Assembly: GCA_003254925.1 (NCBI GenBank)
Contig: QANZ01013303.1
Location: 120,514 to 184,513 of the forward strand
Length of the DNA: 64,000 nucleotides
Source of the DNA: Chamaecrista fasciculata
Taxonomy: Eukaryota; Streptophyta; Magnoliopsida; Fabales; Fabaceae
Direction of reading: 5' to 3'
The notes under the pieces: generated by a model
The model's database searches: none
Told to the model about the DNA's origin: nothing
Seen by the model: only the letters and a program-made list of their open reading frames with translations
Shown: one piece after another, positions 1 through 10,800 of the stretch
How positions within the stretch are numbered: the stretch's first letter is position 1
How the letters are laid out: the number at the start of each line of letters is the position of its first letter
Made by a program: the position numbers and the translations under genes

Positions 1-2156
1 GTGTTTTACGGACGCTTGGCAACTCCACTGTGTTATTTTCCCATCCTAGCTGTACAAGTCCTATAGCCAATGGTTTTGCGAGCTGTCGATTCCTCTCCTT
101 TAGTCCACTGCACTCACGCAAACCAGATCCCAATGACCCATTCACCTTGATGAAGGAAGATGGAGTTTCAGCTTGTTGTCAAATGTGGATTGAGAATTAC
201 CGTGAACCTCATAGGGTTGTGACCAACTTGACCGCATATCTTCGCCGGTTTGAATTGTGGGTATTGGCTTACCAAAAAGTTTGTGCTGATGAGACAGGTG
301 CTTATCTCCCCCGAAGTGCTATTGAAAGGCCAGCACTTGAAGACTTGTTGGCACTTCGAAATGCTGTTCTTGATGATAGGTTCAAATGGGGAGCTCGGTT
401 GGAGTTCTTTATAAAATCTCCTAAGGATAAGACTGATTATCAGTCCTTGTCTAAGAGGAAGATCAAAGCAATTTTAACAACTACGCAACCAGCTCCATTT
501 CAAGACAAAATTGTTCAGGAGGTTTTGTTTATGATTTTGGAGCCGATTTATGAAGCTCGGTTTTCGCAGAAGTCATTTGCATTTAGACCAGGAAGGAATG
601 CACACACGGTATTGAGGGTAATTAGGAGGAACTTTGCAGGCTATTTGTGGTATATAAGGGGTGATTTAAGTACAATTTTGGATGATTTGAAGGTAGGGCT
701 GTTGATAAATGCTTTAATGAGAGATGTGAGGGATAAAAAGATTGTTGATCTAGTGAAAGCTGCATTGGTAACACCAGTTATCACCAGTAAAGTTGATGAT
801 AGGGAGAAGAAGAAAACGAAGAGGAAGTATCAAAAGAAAAGGGTGCTAGCAGAGGATGAGCCCAAGCCTGATCCCTATTGGTTAGATACGTTTTTTGGAT
901 TTGCTCCTGAGGAGGCAGAGAAAATTCCCAATTGGGGTCATTGTGGAATTCTTAGTCCTCTGTTGGCTAATATTTGTTTGGATGAGTTGGACCGCTGGAT
1001 GGAAGGAAAAATCAAGGAGTTTTATCGTCCATCGAAAAGTGATGTCATATGGAATAGTCCTGAGACGGAAGCGGAACAAGGAAACACATCTTGGCCAGAG
1101 TTTGTGCCCACAAGTGGACCTGATAAAACCCGGAAGATGGATTATATTCGATATGGAGGTCATATCTTAATTGGTGTACGAGGTCCCAGGGCAGATGCGG
1201 CAACACTGAGGAAGCAATTGATTGACTTTTGTGATCAGAAGTATATGCTCAAACTTGATAACGAGAGCCTTCCTATAGAACATATAACTAAAGGTATCAT
1301 GTTTCTTGATCATGTATTATGCAGAAGGGTGGTCTATCCAACACTTCGATACACGGCAACTGGTGGTAAGATCATCAGTGAAAAGGGTGTAGGAACCCTT
1401 TTATCAGTCACTGCAAGCTTAAAACAATGCATAAAGCAATTCAGGAAGTTGAACTTTCTGAAGGGAGATAGAGATCCCGATCCACAGCCTTGTTTCAGAA
1501 TGTTTCATGCTACTCAAGCTCATACCAATGCCCAAATGAACAAGTTTTTGTCAACCATGGTTGAGTGGTACAGGTTTGCAGACAACAGGAAAAAAATTGT
1601 CAACTTCTGCTCTTACATCATGCGAGGTTCACTTGCAAAGCTATATGCTGCAAAGTACAAGCTCCGTTCACGTGCAAAAGTATATAAGATTGGTTCTAGA
1701 AATTTGAGCCGTCCTTTAAAGGAGAAAAAAGGCCAGTCTCCTGAATACCATAATTTACTGAGGATGGGTCTTGTTGAATCAATTGATGGTCTCCAATATA
1801 CTAGAATGTCTCTTGTGCCTGAGACAGATTACACACCGTTCCCAAGTGATTGGAGACCTGAACATGAAAAGGCATTGCTAGAATATATACGACTTGAGGA
1901 TCCAAAGACTCTGGAGGAGCAACGGAGTTGCATAAAGGAACAAGGCCTTGTTTCGCCTCAGGATTACATATCTATGCTTGTCTGGAATTACAAAAGGAGT
2001 TCTCTATTGACAGATCATCTTTCCTTAATGAGGAGTGATGAAAGTAATGCAGGAATTACGCAGCAATTGCTAGTAGGCTCAAATCAGGGAAACCATGCTG
2101 ACATAAACAAAGTAGAGGAAGAAAATGATGAAAGGATTACTATGGCACAGATGTAA
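1..2156 (+). CDS. nMAT2: nMAT2-like nuclear-encoded mitochondrial group II intron maturase (5' partial)
   Basis: The frame is open from the first base of the window to the TAA at 2154-2156, and no ATG starts it (the first in-frame ATG is near 150), so the start and most of the targeting peptide lie outside. About 710 residues are visible. An RT-like region with FRPGR and a WGHCGILSP block is followed by a basic maturase/X domain, and the protein then ends without an HNH endonuclease. That architecture fits nMAT1/nMAT2 rather than nMAT3/nMAT4; the overall sequence and the YGGH box look most like nMAT2. The YADD catalytic box of the RT is replaced by YGGH (1152-1163), so polymerase activity is not expected. 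By family knowledge it acts as a splicing cofactor for mitochondrial group II introns. No intron is seen. The choice of nMAT2 over nMAT1 is from recognition, not alignment. Confidence 0.9.
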   Translation, partial: VLRTLGNSTVLFSHPSCTSPIANGFASCRFLSFSPLHSRKPDPNDPFTLMKEDGVSACCQMWIENYREPHRVVTNLTAYLRRFELWVLAYQKVCADETGAYLPRSAIERPALEDLLALRNAVLDDRFKWGARLEFFIKSPKDKTDYQSLSKRKIKAILTTTQPAPFQDKIVQEVLFMILEPIYEARFSQKSFAFRPGRNAHTVLRVIRRNFAGYLWYIRGDLSTILDDLKVGLLINALMRDVRDKKIVDLVKAALVTPVITSKVDDREKKKTKRKYQKKRVLAEDEPKPDPYWLDTFFGFAPEEAEKIPNWGHCGILSPLLANICLDELDRWMEGKIKEFYRPSKSDVIWNSPETEAEQGNTSWPEFVPTSGPDKTRKMDYIRYGGHILIGVRGPRADAATLRKQLIDFCDQKYMLKLDNESLPIEHITKGIMFLDHVLCRRVVYPTLRYTATGGKIISEKGVGTLLSVTASLKQCIKQFRKLNFLKGDRDPDPQPCFRMFHATQAHTNAQMNKFLSTMVEWYRFADNRKKIVNFCSYIMRGSLAKLYAAKYKLRSRAKVYKIGSRNLSRPLKEKKGQSPEYHNLLRMGLVESIDGLQYTRMSLVPETDYTPFPSDWRPEHEKALLEYIRLEDPKTLEEQRSCIKEQGLVSPQDYISMLVWNYKRSSLLTDHLSLMRSDESNAGITQQLLVGSNQGNHADINKVEEENDERITMAQM

Positions 2157-3225
2157 CCAAAGGTTTTGTAATTTTTATCCAGTAATCGATAGTGTATTTG
2201 ATTTTATTTACTATGGAAATAATATTTTGAGAAATTTTCTAGTCTCTGCAATTCATGTTCCCAAGTGATACTTCCTCTCTATAGTTGGCGGTCCAAACTT
2301 TTATATCCCCATTCCTTATCTAATAGATTATATGAAATTTGATAGATTTAGCATTTGACTATCAACCTGTGGAAACTGGATGATGCAATAGCTAAGTTTT
2401 TGAAATTGCATAAACTCTTGGGTTAGCCTGGGTGAGTTCGCAGGAGATTTCAGGTACTTGTAAATAAATGTTCACAAGAGACTGCTTAAATGTATGGCTA
2501 AAGAACTGGACAGCTACAGACTGGTCTGCTGCCATTCAGAAGATGAAGGCTGGGTATTTATTGAGTTCTTTTAGTCACACTTGAGAATGATGTTATGAAA
2601 AATTTGGCTGTAGAAATAGAATTGTGCTGCTGTAAAAGTTTCATTTTCTTTTTCCATATGACTAAAATTGGAAATTGTGATGCCCAAACTTTTTGTTCCT
2701 TTTCTTCGGTAGTCTGTTTGTTAATACTTTTGCAACAGCTATTATCCAATGCTTTTCAATTCACTAGAGTATACTGATGTTAACAGAAGTATCAATTTAA
2801 CTTGCAGGGACGTGGGCTTATGCATATTTGATAAAATCATAGACCAGTGAGGGAAAGGTGATAAATGCTATCAATGGCCTAGAAAACGGTGCGGCTATTC
2901 AAATCAATAAATGGGCGCAAGATTGATAACCCAAACACACCTCTTGAAACTGGATATGGGCATATTGGCATGAAAGGTACAGCTTCTTGACTAAACTAAA
3001 TTAGAATTCGAGATTTGATACTTGTAAAGTAGGGAGTCTTAATTATTTTTACTTAAATCTTGATCTTAAATACAGTTCTAGTTCAAAATAAAGATAATAC
3101 AATAATAACCAAAACCTTTTTTTCACTAGGTGGCATCGGCAATGTGGATCGGTTGACATCAACTTGTTTTGTGTTTGTACATTTTCACAGTTAGGTTATT
3201 GATAAATAAATCTTTTTGAAACGTT
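2157..3225. other. 3' flank of the maturase gene, no gene seen
   Basis: AT-rich sequence after the maturase stop. AATAAT-like signals near 2218 could serve 3' processing. A short ORF pair on both strands around 2560-2777 has no recognisable content and looks like chance. An intron in the 3' UTR cannot be excluded, since an acceptor-like TTGCAG lies near 2805-2810. Confidence 0.4.
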
Positions 3226-3590
3226 TCACGCTTTCTTTAGCCTTCCCCTTCCTCGAATTATTGGGCTCTCATTCATCTGGTCTACTCTACATACTAGAGC
3301 CTCTAAAGGCTTTATTTGTACATGACCAAACCACCTCATGTGTGTTTGAACCAATTTTTCCGTAATAGGCATTACTCCAATTTTCTCTCTGATGCTCTCA
3401 TTTTCTATCTTATCCTTTCTAGTATGACCACTCATCCAACGCAATATTCTCATCCTAGTTGTGTCAAATTTTTGTTCATGGTCTTATAGACTTGCGATAG
3501 AATTTTCTTTTTAGTTTAAGTAGTACTCTTCTATCACAAATAACCCCTGAAGCCTTCTTCCATTTCATCCAGACTTCTAAAAAGTATACT
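3226..3590 (-). mobile_element. LINE (non-LTR retrotransposon) RT tail, degenerate
   Basis: Read on the minus strand, this shows two blocks typical of the C-terminal part of plant LINE reverse transcriptases. One, near 3580-3480, resembles [10 protein letters not shown] followed by a [12 protein letters not shown] stretch. The second, 3453-3226, carries RWMSGHTRKDKI and MRWFGHV and then an RGRGRLKK tail. Stops separate the blocks (near 3475), so it is a dead fragment. No poly(A) tail or target duplication was identified. Confidence 0.8.
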
Positions 3591-3859
3591 AATTTGGATG
3601 CACCTTTTATTTTAACAAGTTCTATTCAACAAATCACAATGCTTGATATCTGTGCAAAAATTGTCAGGGCCAAGTGGTTTCTAATGTAATTTCAAATTTG
3701 ATCTAAACTCTAAGGATTTAGATGAAGGAGAAGATGATATTTCTGAGAGTTAGAACTTAAATGCACACGGAAATTAACCACATAAACTGAGTGCGAATGG
3801 TGTGAACTCTAAAGATGGCATCCATAGCTTCTGATGTTTTGCTTTTTTTCCTTCTTCCT

Positions 3860-4143
3860 GTAAAATGTTGTGATAGGGTTTTGTATTGTACCATTTCTCA
3901 GTGTTCTTTGGAAATCAGAAGATTTTGACAGTTGAGTTGATTACCCTGAGAAGAGATCGACATATAAATTTAATGATGGCTTGCTGTTAATTCAAACAAA
4001 GGAAGATAAATTAATCATTTTCTTTCAATATCTCCTGGGATCCTTCATTCAAGCTGCCTGAACAAGATCTCGAGGTGAACCTGCAAAGAAACCTAACGGG
4101 AAGTCATGGAAAATGGAATCAAGCTGCCTGAACAAGATCTTGT
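3860..4143 (+). pseudogene. Broken duplicate of the uL18 gene: 3' intron end plus start of exon 2
   Basis: This stretch matches the last ~170 bases of the uL18 intron (11020-11192) and the first ~80 bases of its exon 2 (from 11193), with scattered substitutions and small indels. The intron acceptor is changed, the Trp codon of the AAW motif is TGA, and the similarity stops soon after the KSW motif. A ~24-base piece from this exon (AAGCTGCCTGAACAAGATCT and neighbours) is itself repeated at about 4119-4142. It is a gene fragment lying ~7 kb upstream of the intact exon, in the same orientation, and it cannot encode a product. Confidence 0.8.
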
Positions 4144-4145
4144 GG

Positions 4146-4763
4146 TCAATTGTACTCTTTAAACTTTTACATTTGATTCAATTGTACTTCAAATTGAACA
4201 CTATCTAAATTGTCAGTTAAAATGTTTGATATGAATATTTTGAGAGTACACTTACACAAAATGTGAATATTTTAAGATATCACTAGGCGGTGACAAATTT
4301 GGGAAACAGTATAATAAACTAATAACTACATGTTTCCCAAACATTTTTGCATTCCACCAATTGTTTAGATTTTTCTAACATCAACGATCATCTATAACTT
4401 TTTGCTTGTTTTTTTTAAAAGTAAATTAATGATTTTTTTTTTGGAAAATGACATATAATTACAAATTCAATATCGGTTCCCATCTCTCTCACGAGGACGG
4501 GACTCTGGGAAAAGAAAAGGGTCTGCATTGCAAGCAAATAGTAGTTTTTAAATTTTGTTAAAATTATAATAAACAGCTAAGGTTAGCATTAAAATTAAAA
4601 TAAAACATGTTAATTATATCTCAACATTTTCATATTTTACATCAATTATACTTCAAAAACTATTGATGTTAGTATAACATCAAGATTTTCTGTAAATAAT
4701 TTAAACAATGTTAGGCTTGAGATATAACTGGGTTAAATGTAAAAGTTTGAGTATATAATTGAT
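4146..4763. mobile_element. TIR element, non-autonomous, about 0.6 kb
   Basis: The left end (TCAATTGTACTCTTTAAAC) and the reverse complement of the right end (around 4763-4690) share a run of roughly 70 bases containing AAACTTTTACATTTRAYYCA. The interior is AT-rich and has no coding region. The type of end is MULE-like, but no clean target duplication was found. Confidence 0.45.
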
Positions 4764-4942
4764 AAAAAAAAAAAACTTTTGCTTTATATAGGCTAAGTGC
4801 CTCTGGGCAACACAGCACCAGTCCAATTCTCAAACAACGCTAAGCACACAGCGGCCGGCGGATCCAAAATACTTTTGCTTTATATAACTATTTGCGATGA
4901 ACAAAAAAAAACTATTTGCTATTATTATGAATCTAATGTATA

Positions 4943-5121
4943 TCTTATATTATATGGCTCCACCCTTTTCTGGTCGTCCATGTTTAAAACTATAGTCTAT
5001 GAAATTAAAAATAAGAGAAAATTTACTATTTAGTCTCTCTTTCTTTACTAAGTTAACAATTTAGTCCCTTATTTATTTTATATACATATTTGCGTGCCCG
5101 TTAGGGCACGCAAAGCCCTAG
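4943..5121 (+). mobile_element. Helitron-like element, 179 bp
   Basis: It begins TCTTATATTATATGG after an A and ends CTAG before a T. A hairpin (GCGTGCCCGTTAGGGCACGC) sits about eight bases before the CTAG. TC start, CTRR end, subterminal hairpin and A/T insertion site are the hallmarks of Helitrons. No coding capacity. A relative with the same start lies at 18069-18255, and the same 3' end recurs at 19208 and 19441. Confidence 0.75.
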
Positions 5122-5663
5122 TTTTAAATATTGTTTATATTGAAAACAATTAATATTAATTATTTATAACATTCAACCGTCAATTTGACTGGCTAAACCG
5201 ATAAATTTGTGACTCAAACACTTTTTTGGATTCATTAATTGTCTTTCTAATAATATTTTTACTATTTTTTTTAAAGAAAATCATATTTTTACTATTAATA
5301 AATAAATGTATTATGTTATGTGAAACTATTCCATACTTAGTATAATTAATGTTTTGGTCGGACCTTTTGCCACGGAATGATATTTAGGGCCCAATGAAAT
5401 ATGTTTGGTAATTCCTCAACTTACTTTTAATTTAACTGATGACTCCAAAAAAAAAAAACTTGTATAAATTGACCAAAAAAAAAGCCTTAGGGGTTGATTG
5501 AGAGGATGGTTTGGGAGTGGTGTGGGGTGATTTAGGGTTATAAACCATTGATTGGGAGTTTATATAAAAAACTTGTAAAATCAAAATGGCACAAAAAAAA
5601 AAAAAAGAGAAATGTCATTTTAATCTCATAAAAAGAGTCAAATTCAATTATACCCTTTAACTA
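5122..5663. other. AT-rich intergenic stretch, no gene seen
   Basis: Homopolymer-rich sequence with a G/T-rich patch at about 5490-5560. No gene or repeat boundary was recognised. Confidence 0.4.
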
Positions 5664-6383
5664 GGCAAAAGTATTATTATTGGTATCTCCAACGTATGAG
5701 ATCATTTTCAGTTATACCCCCAACATTTTTTTTTGTCAATTATACCCCCAACGTTTCACATTTGAGTCAATTATACCTCAACCTAGCATTTTTTATTGTT
5801 TTAAGGTCCTTAAGTTTCCATTAATTAGAAATTCTCTATTCTCTCAAGATTTTTCTTTCACATGAGTCCCTAACTAATTATAGAACAATCTAGAATGTTT
5901 GTCATCTTTGACAAACTGGTCCTTACAATTGAAAAACTCAAAAAAATCTCTCCCCTCTGTCTTTCACGGTTCTGGCAACCACACTCAAACTCGCCGATGA
6001 GCCTCGACTACAGAAAAATCGAGCAGAAATATCAATAGCTCTAGTTTTCAGCGTTAACACACAATCTCCGGTAGCGATATAATTGACGACGACGTAATTT
6101 AGGAGAGATCGGGAAGCTGAGGACGACGGCAAGAATGACCATGTCGACGGAAACGAGGACATAGTGGATGACGACGACGAAGTATGGTAGTGATGTTTTA
6201 GGGTAAGAGAATGAGGGTTGTTAATGGCTTCTAAGAACTTATTTGTTAAAAATAACAAACATTCTGGACTATTCTATAATTAATTAGGGTTGAGGTATAA
6301 TTGAATCAAATGTGAAAAGTTGGGCGTATAACTGAAAATGGTCCCATATGTTGGGGGTACCAACTACCAACAATACTTTTACC
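5664..6383. mobile_element. TIR element copy 1 (720 bp), same family as 54014-54828
   Basis: The ends are inverted (GGCAAAAGTATT at left, reverse complement GGTAAAAGTATT at right) and the inverted similarity runs for well over 100 bases, through TCAATTATACC and the TCCAGAATGTTTGT region. The GA/GAC-rich interior holds a minus-strand ORF at 5938-6258 (106 codons, Ser-rich middle), the first ~50 residues of which are shared with the ORF in the second copy. The function of that ORF is unknown. MULE-like by structure; the target duplication is not clear. Confidence 0.7.
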
Positions 6384-6653
6384 TTATTAGAACAACTTTT
6401 AATTCATTATAAATAGTTATTTTTGTTTTTTTTAAAAAAAGGCATTCAAAAATAAGGTTTATTACAATTTTAAAATATGTTAATTTACAAAATATGCATA
6501 TGAAAAAGGTTAAATCATTTTAAGAATATATTAATAAATTTAACTTAAACAAAATATAAATAAAATTAAATCTGACTCTAAAAATAAAGAATCAAAATAT
6601 TATTTTTAGAAAGAAATTGGATATTTCAAAAATATAGAAGATAAAATTAATTT
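6384..6653. other. AT-rich spacer, nothing recognised
   Basis: Low-complexity A/T sequence between two TIR elements; no gene or signal seen. Confidence 0.4.
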
Positions 6654-7138
6654 GGTCAAAATATCAAATTGGTCCTAAATGTACAAGGTAGGTTTCAAAT
6701 TAAGTTTAAATGTTTTATTTATTTCAAATTGATCCTATATATTTTAATAATTTCTCAAATTGGTCTTAAATTGGAAATATTTCTCTCGTTTTAAATTCAA
6801 ATGCGATAAATCTAGAATTACGAGTTGCTTTTGACGAATACTTTCTTTATTAAATTAGAACAGTCAAGAAAAGATGTGAAACTGAATCCCAAAAAATGGA
6901 TTGCTCATTTTACAATCAAATAAGATAGTTCTATTTCTCTCATTTTAAATACGAATAGGATAAGTTCAAAATATGTATAAACTCTAGAAGAGTTCTTTTT
7001 TTGACCACTTGAAAACATTGTGACAAATGAAGTCAAATTGCATCTTAAAGTAAGTTTTGAACGAATTTGAAAACTTATAGAAACGTATAAAACTAATCTA
7101 AAATAAATAAAACATTTAAAACTAATTTAAAATTGGTC
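6654..7138. mobile_element. TIR element with GGTCAAAA ends, related to 25445-25907
   Basis: The left end reads GGTCAAAAT and then repeats of an AAATTGGTCCTAAATGT motif. The right end is a decayed inverted copy. Internal blocks (TTTCTCTCGTTTTAAATTC, GACGAATACTTTCTTTAT) recur in the elements at 25445-25907 and 56175-56956, so these form one family of non-autonomous elements. Confidence 0.55.
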
Positions 7139-7142
7139 AAAT

Positions 7143-7670
7143 GGTCATTTTGGTTTTAAATGTATTGCCTAATATTCGTTTGGTCTATTATGTTTCAAAA
7201 TGTTCAAATTGGTCCTAAATGTTGACAAAATATTTCATTTTGGTCCTAAATATTGGTAAAATATTTATTTTTAGTCCCAGACTATTGAATTTGGTTATAT
7301 TTCTCTCGTCACTCATTTCAAGTTTAAATGACTTGTTAACAGGAACTTGTAACTCTGAATTTGTCGCATTCAAATTTGAAACGGGAGATATATGATAAAG
7401 TTTACTTGTTTGACTATGGAAACCAGTCTACTTTTAGGATCAATTTGACCTTGTTTGCTGACGGCCCCAACTGGAAAGAGAAAGTACTCTTTGAGACCAA
7501 TACGTCAATACGTAACTCTAAACCTGTCACATTTTAACTTGAAACAAGCCATATTCAAGAGTTTGGGACCAAAATGAAAGATTTTGCCAACATTTTGGAC
7601 CAATTTAAACATTTTGAAACATAATGGACCAAAATGAACATTAAGACATACATTTAGGACCAAAATGACC
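7143..7670. mobile_element. TIR element (528 bp) immediately upstream of the uL18 gene
   Basis: Long inverted ends: GGTCATTTTGG at left and its complement CCAAAATGACC at right, with similarity extending about 130 bases through TTATGTTTCAAAATGTT. No coding region. It ends ~190 bases before the uL18 start codon and may bound or contribute to its promoter. Confidence 0.7.
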
Positions 7671-7861
7671 CTTTAACCTTTAAAATTTAGTCGATATATT
7701 TGAGAGCAATTTTTGCCATAAAATTAATCCTCAACCCAAAATCAACTAAATACGGCAGACGGAGATGAGAATAGTAATCTGTTGCCCTTGCCGAAACTGA
7801 AAGTTACAACGCTTGTAGCTCGAAAAAGGTTGAAACTTGAAGGCTATTTTGAAGTCTGAAG
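7671..7861 (+). promoter_or_regulatory. Presumed promoter and 5' UTR of the uL18 gene
   Basis: The only non-repeat DNA between the TIR element and the start codon. It holds TATATT-like sequence near 7696 and a CAA/GAA-rich leader. No firm TATA box or start site can be assigned by eye. Confidence 0.35.
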
Positions 7862-10800
7862 ATGGCATCCATAGCATTTTCGTCATCCCCATCTCCAATA
7901 TCTCTCTCCTCCAACCAATTCCACCCACCAATTCGCACTTCTTCGCTTTCATGGGCTTCTTCATTTCCCACACTAAACATTACCATACCCTCCATCTCTA
8001 GCTCTCCCAATCTCAAAAAAGTAAGTGCTTTCTTTTCCCCTACCTTAAACTCCTCCACTTTTGTTTTTTTCTTTTTTCTTATTTTAATTTTTCATTGAAT
8101 ATTTTTGAATTTGAAGCTCATGCTGATTGATTAGTTGAGAATGGTGGCTGTTTGAGTTGGTTTTAGTTTGTCATCTTCCTCCAGCTATTTGGAGATAGTT
8201 CAATTTAGCTGCTTATCGTTGTCTTAGCATTTTTATTGTTTGTCTAAGAACTGTATTTGCTGCAATCTGTTGGCTAGAATATGATTGTAAGAATTTTAGT
8301 CAGATAAATTAATTATACAAGTAAAAGTCATATCTCTTTATAACACCAGCTCTTAAAAATTGCCTTGTTATCAGATGAATTTAGTATACTACTCTCTGTC
8401 TGAGGTAGAAGCAACCTGGCACTTATTATTTTTCCTGTCTTATTTTAAATATCCAAGTTCTGAATTCTCTGACTATTTTTTTTTCAAAAAAGATAGTTAG
8501 TTTAGATTGACAAAATTTGACCTGTCTCTTCATAATGCAAAGGATAAGAGTGGCATGGCCAGATATTATTTTCTCATAGTCTTCTCAAATCCTCTCCTAC
8601 AGTAGTCAGCAAAATAATGTACAATAGTTCTGATGAACCCTTTTTTTCTTTTCTATATTGTTTGTTTCTTTTCTTGTTGTTTCAATACCACTGAATATCT
8701 CTTCACTTTACTACATACTCAGTAAAACAATAATGTCCTTTTTTCTGCAATGGGAGATTTTATAGAAATTGGTATCTTATAACAGTTATAATGTGCCAGT
8801 GGATAAGATTTTGTAGTGGTCGTCATCTCGCTTGATACCCCTCCTCTTACAATGTTGTACACTCTACAAAATGTTCTGGATCATCCTTATTTCAAACCCC
8901 TTAGGCATCGTCAAAGGCTTTTCCTATATTAAGATCTCCATTGCCACAGGGTAGCCTACACTTGCAGATGTTAAATTTCTAAATTATATGACAAGAAATA
9001 TGGTCATGAAATCTTTTTTCAACTTGCTTGCTCGTTGCCTCTGTCTGTAATGTTTCTTCTCCCTTCAAATGAAACTCAACCAGTAATAGATTAGAGGGTG
9101 GTTTTAAATGGGTTTAGCTATAGCATTCTTTAGGGCATTAGGGAGGGCTATGTATATTTTTATAATATATGGGAATTTCGGTTCTTTGTCTGGCATTATC
9201 AAGTTCATTGATAGTATTTTGAAATTCTGTGGGTTTACTATAGTTATTTTTGGCTACTGACTAAGGGTCCATTGTAATCTGATAGGACCTCGCCAATAAA
9301 ATAATCAAAAGAATAAAGAGGTGGGAAAAGAAAGATAACGGGGGTATATTATATTAAAAGTAGTGATGGACAAAGGCATAGGTAGGAGCAAATTGTTGAT
9401 AAAGTGGGTGACAAGGGCATAGAAACACTCTTAGGCGTGGGAGGGAGAAAGTCGGTGCTTTTGTGGTATATATTCAGCACTTTGGATGCTCTTGAGGGAA
9501 GGGAATTAGTAAGGACTTTGGGAGAGAATTTGGCCTCTTGGAAGCCAAGATTGGGAGAGCGCTTGCCTCTCGGATGTTTGAATTTGTTTTAGTTTGTCAT
9601 CTTCCTCCAGCTGTTTGGAGATTGTTCAATTTAGTTGTTAATCGATTGCTTATCGTTGTCTTAGCATTTTTATTCTTTATCTAAAAACAGTATTTGCTGC
9701 AATTTGTTGGCTAGAGTATGATTGTAAGAACCTCTGAGCCTGAGCATAAATTTCCATCAAGAATTTTAGTCAGCTAAATTTATTATAGAAGTAAAAGTCA
9801 AATCTCTTTATAACACCAGCCCTTAAAAATTTCCTGTTATCAGATGAATTTAGTATACTAATCTCTGTCTGAGGTAGAAGCAACCTGACACTTATTTTGT
9901 TTATTGTTTTATTTTAAATATCCAAGTTCTTAATTTTCTGATTTTTTTTTTCAAAAAAGACAGTTAGTTTTGACCTGTCTCTTTATAATGCAAAGGATAA
10001 GAGTGGCATGGCTAGATATTATTTTCTCATAGTCTTCTCAAATCCTCTCCTATGGTAATCCGGCAAAATAATGTACAATAGTTCTGATGAACCCTTTTTT
10101 CTTTGCTATATTGTTTGTTTCTTTTCTTGTTATTTCAATACCACTGAATAGCTCTTCACTTTACTACATACTCAGTAAAACAATAATGTCCTTCATTCTT
10201 CAATCAGAGATTTTTATAGAAATTGGTATCTCATAACAGTTATAAACGTGCCAGTGGATAAGCTTTTATAGTGGTCGTCATCTCACTTGATATCAAGACC
10301 CCTCCTTTTACAATGTTGTACACTTTACAAAATGTTCTGGATCATCCTTATTTCAAACCTGTTAGGCATTGTTAAAGGCTTTTCCTATGTTAGATCTCCA
10401 TTGCCACAGGGTAGCCTACACTTGCAGATTGTAAATCTCTAAATTATATGACAAGAAATATGGTCATGAAATCTTTCTTCAAGTTGCTTGCTTGTTGCCT
10501 TTGTCTGTAATGTTTCTTCTCCCTTCAAATGAAACTCAACCAGTAATAGATTTGAGGGTGGTTTTAAATGGATTTAGTTTTAGCATTCTTTAGGGCAATA
10601 GGGAGGGCTATGTTCATTTTTATAATATATGGGAATTGGGAAGTTTGGTTCTTTGTCTGGCATTCTCAAGTTCATTGATAGTATTTTGAAATTCTGTGGG
10701 TTTACTATAGTTGTTTTTGGCTACTGATTAAGGGTCCTTTGTAATCCTTTCTTAAATGGGTTTACTCCATTTTCATCATGGTATTTTGAGGTTCTGTGGG

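Noticed and set aside
882..1163. Open frames on both strands within the maturase gene
   Set aside because: They overlap the clearly conserved maturase frame and encode nothing recognisable.
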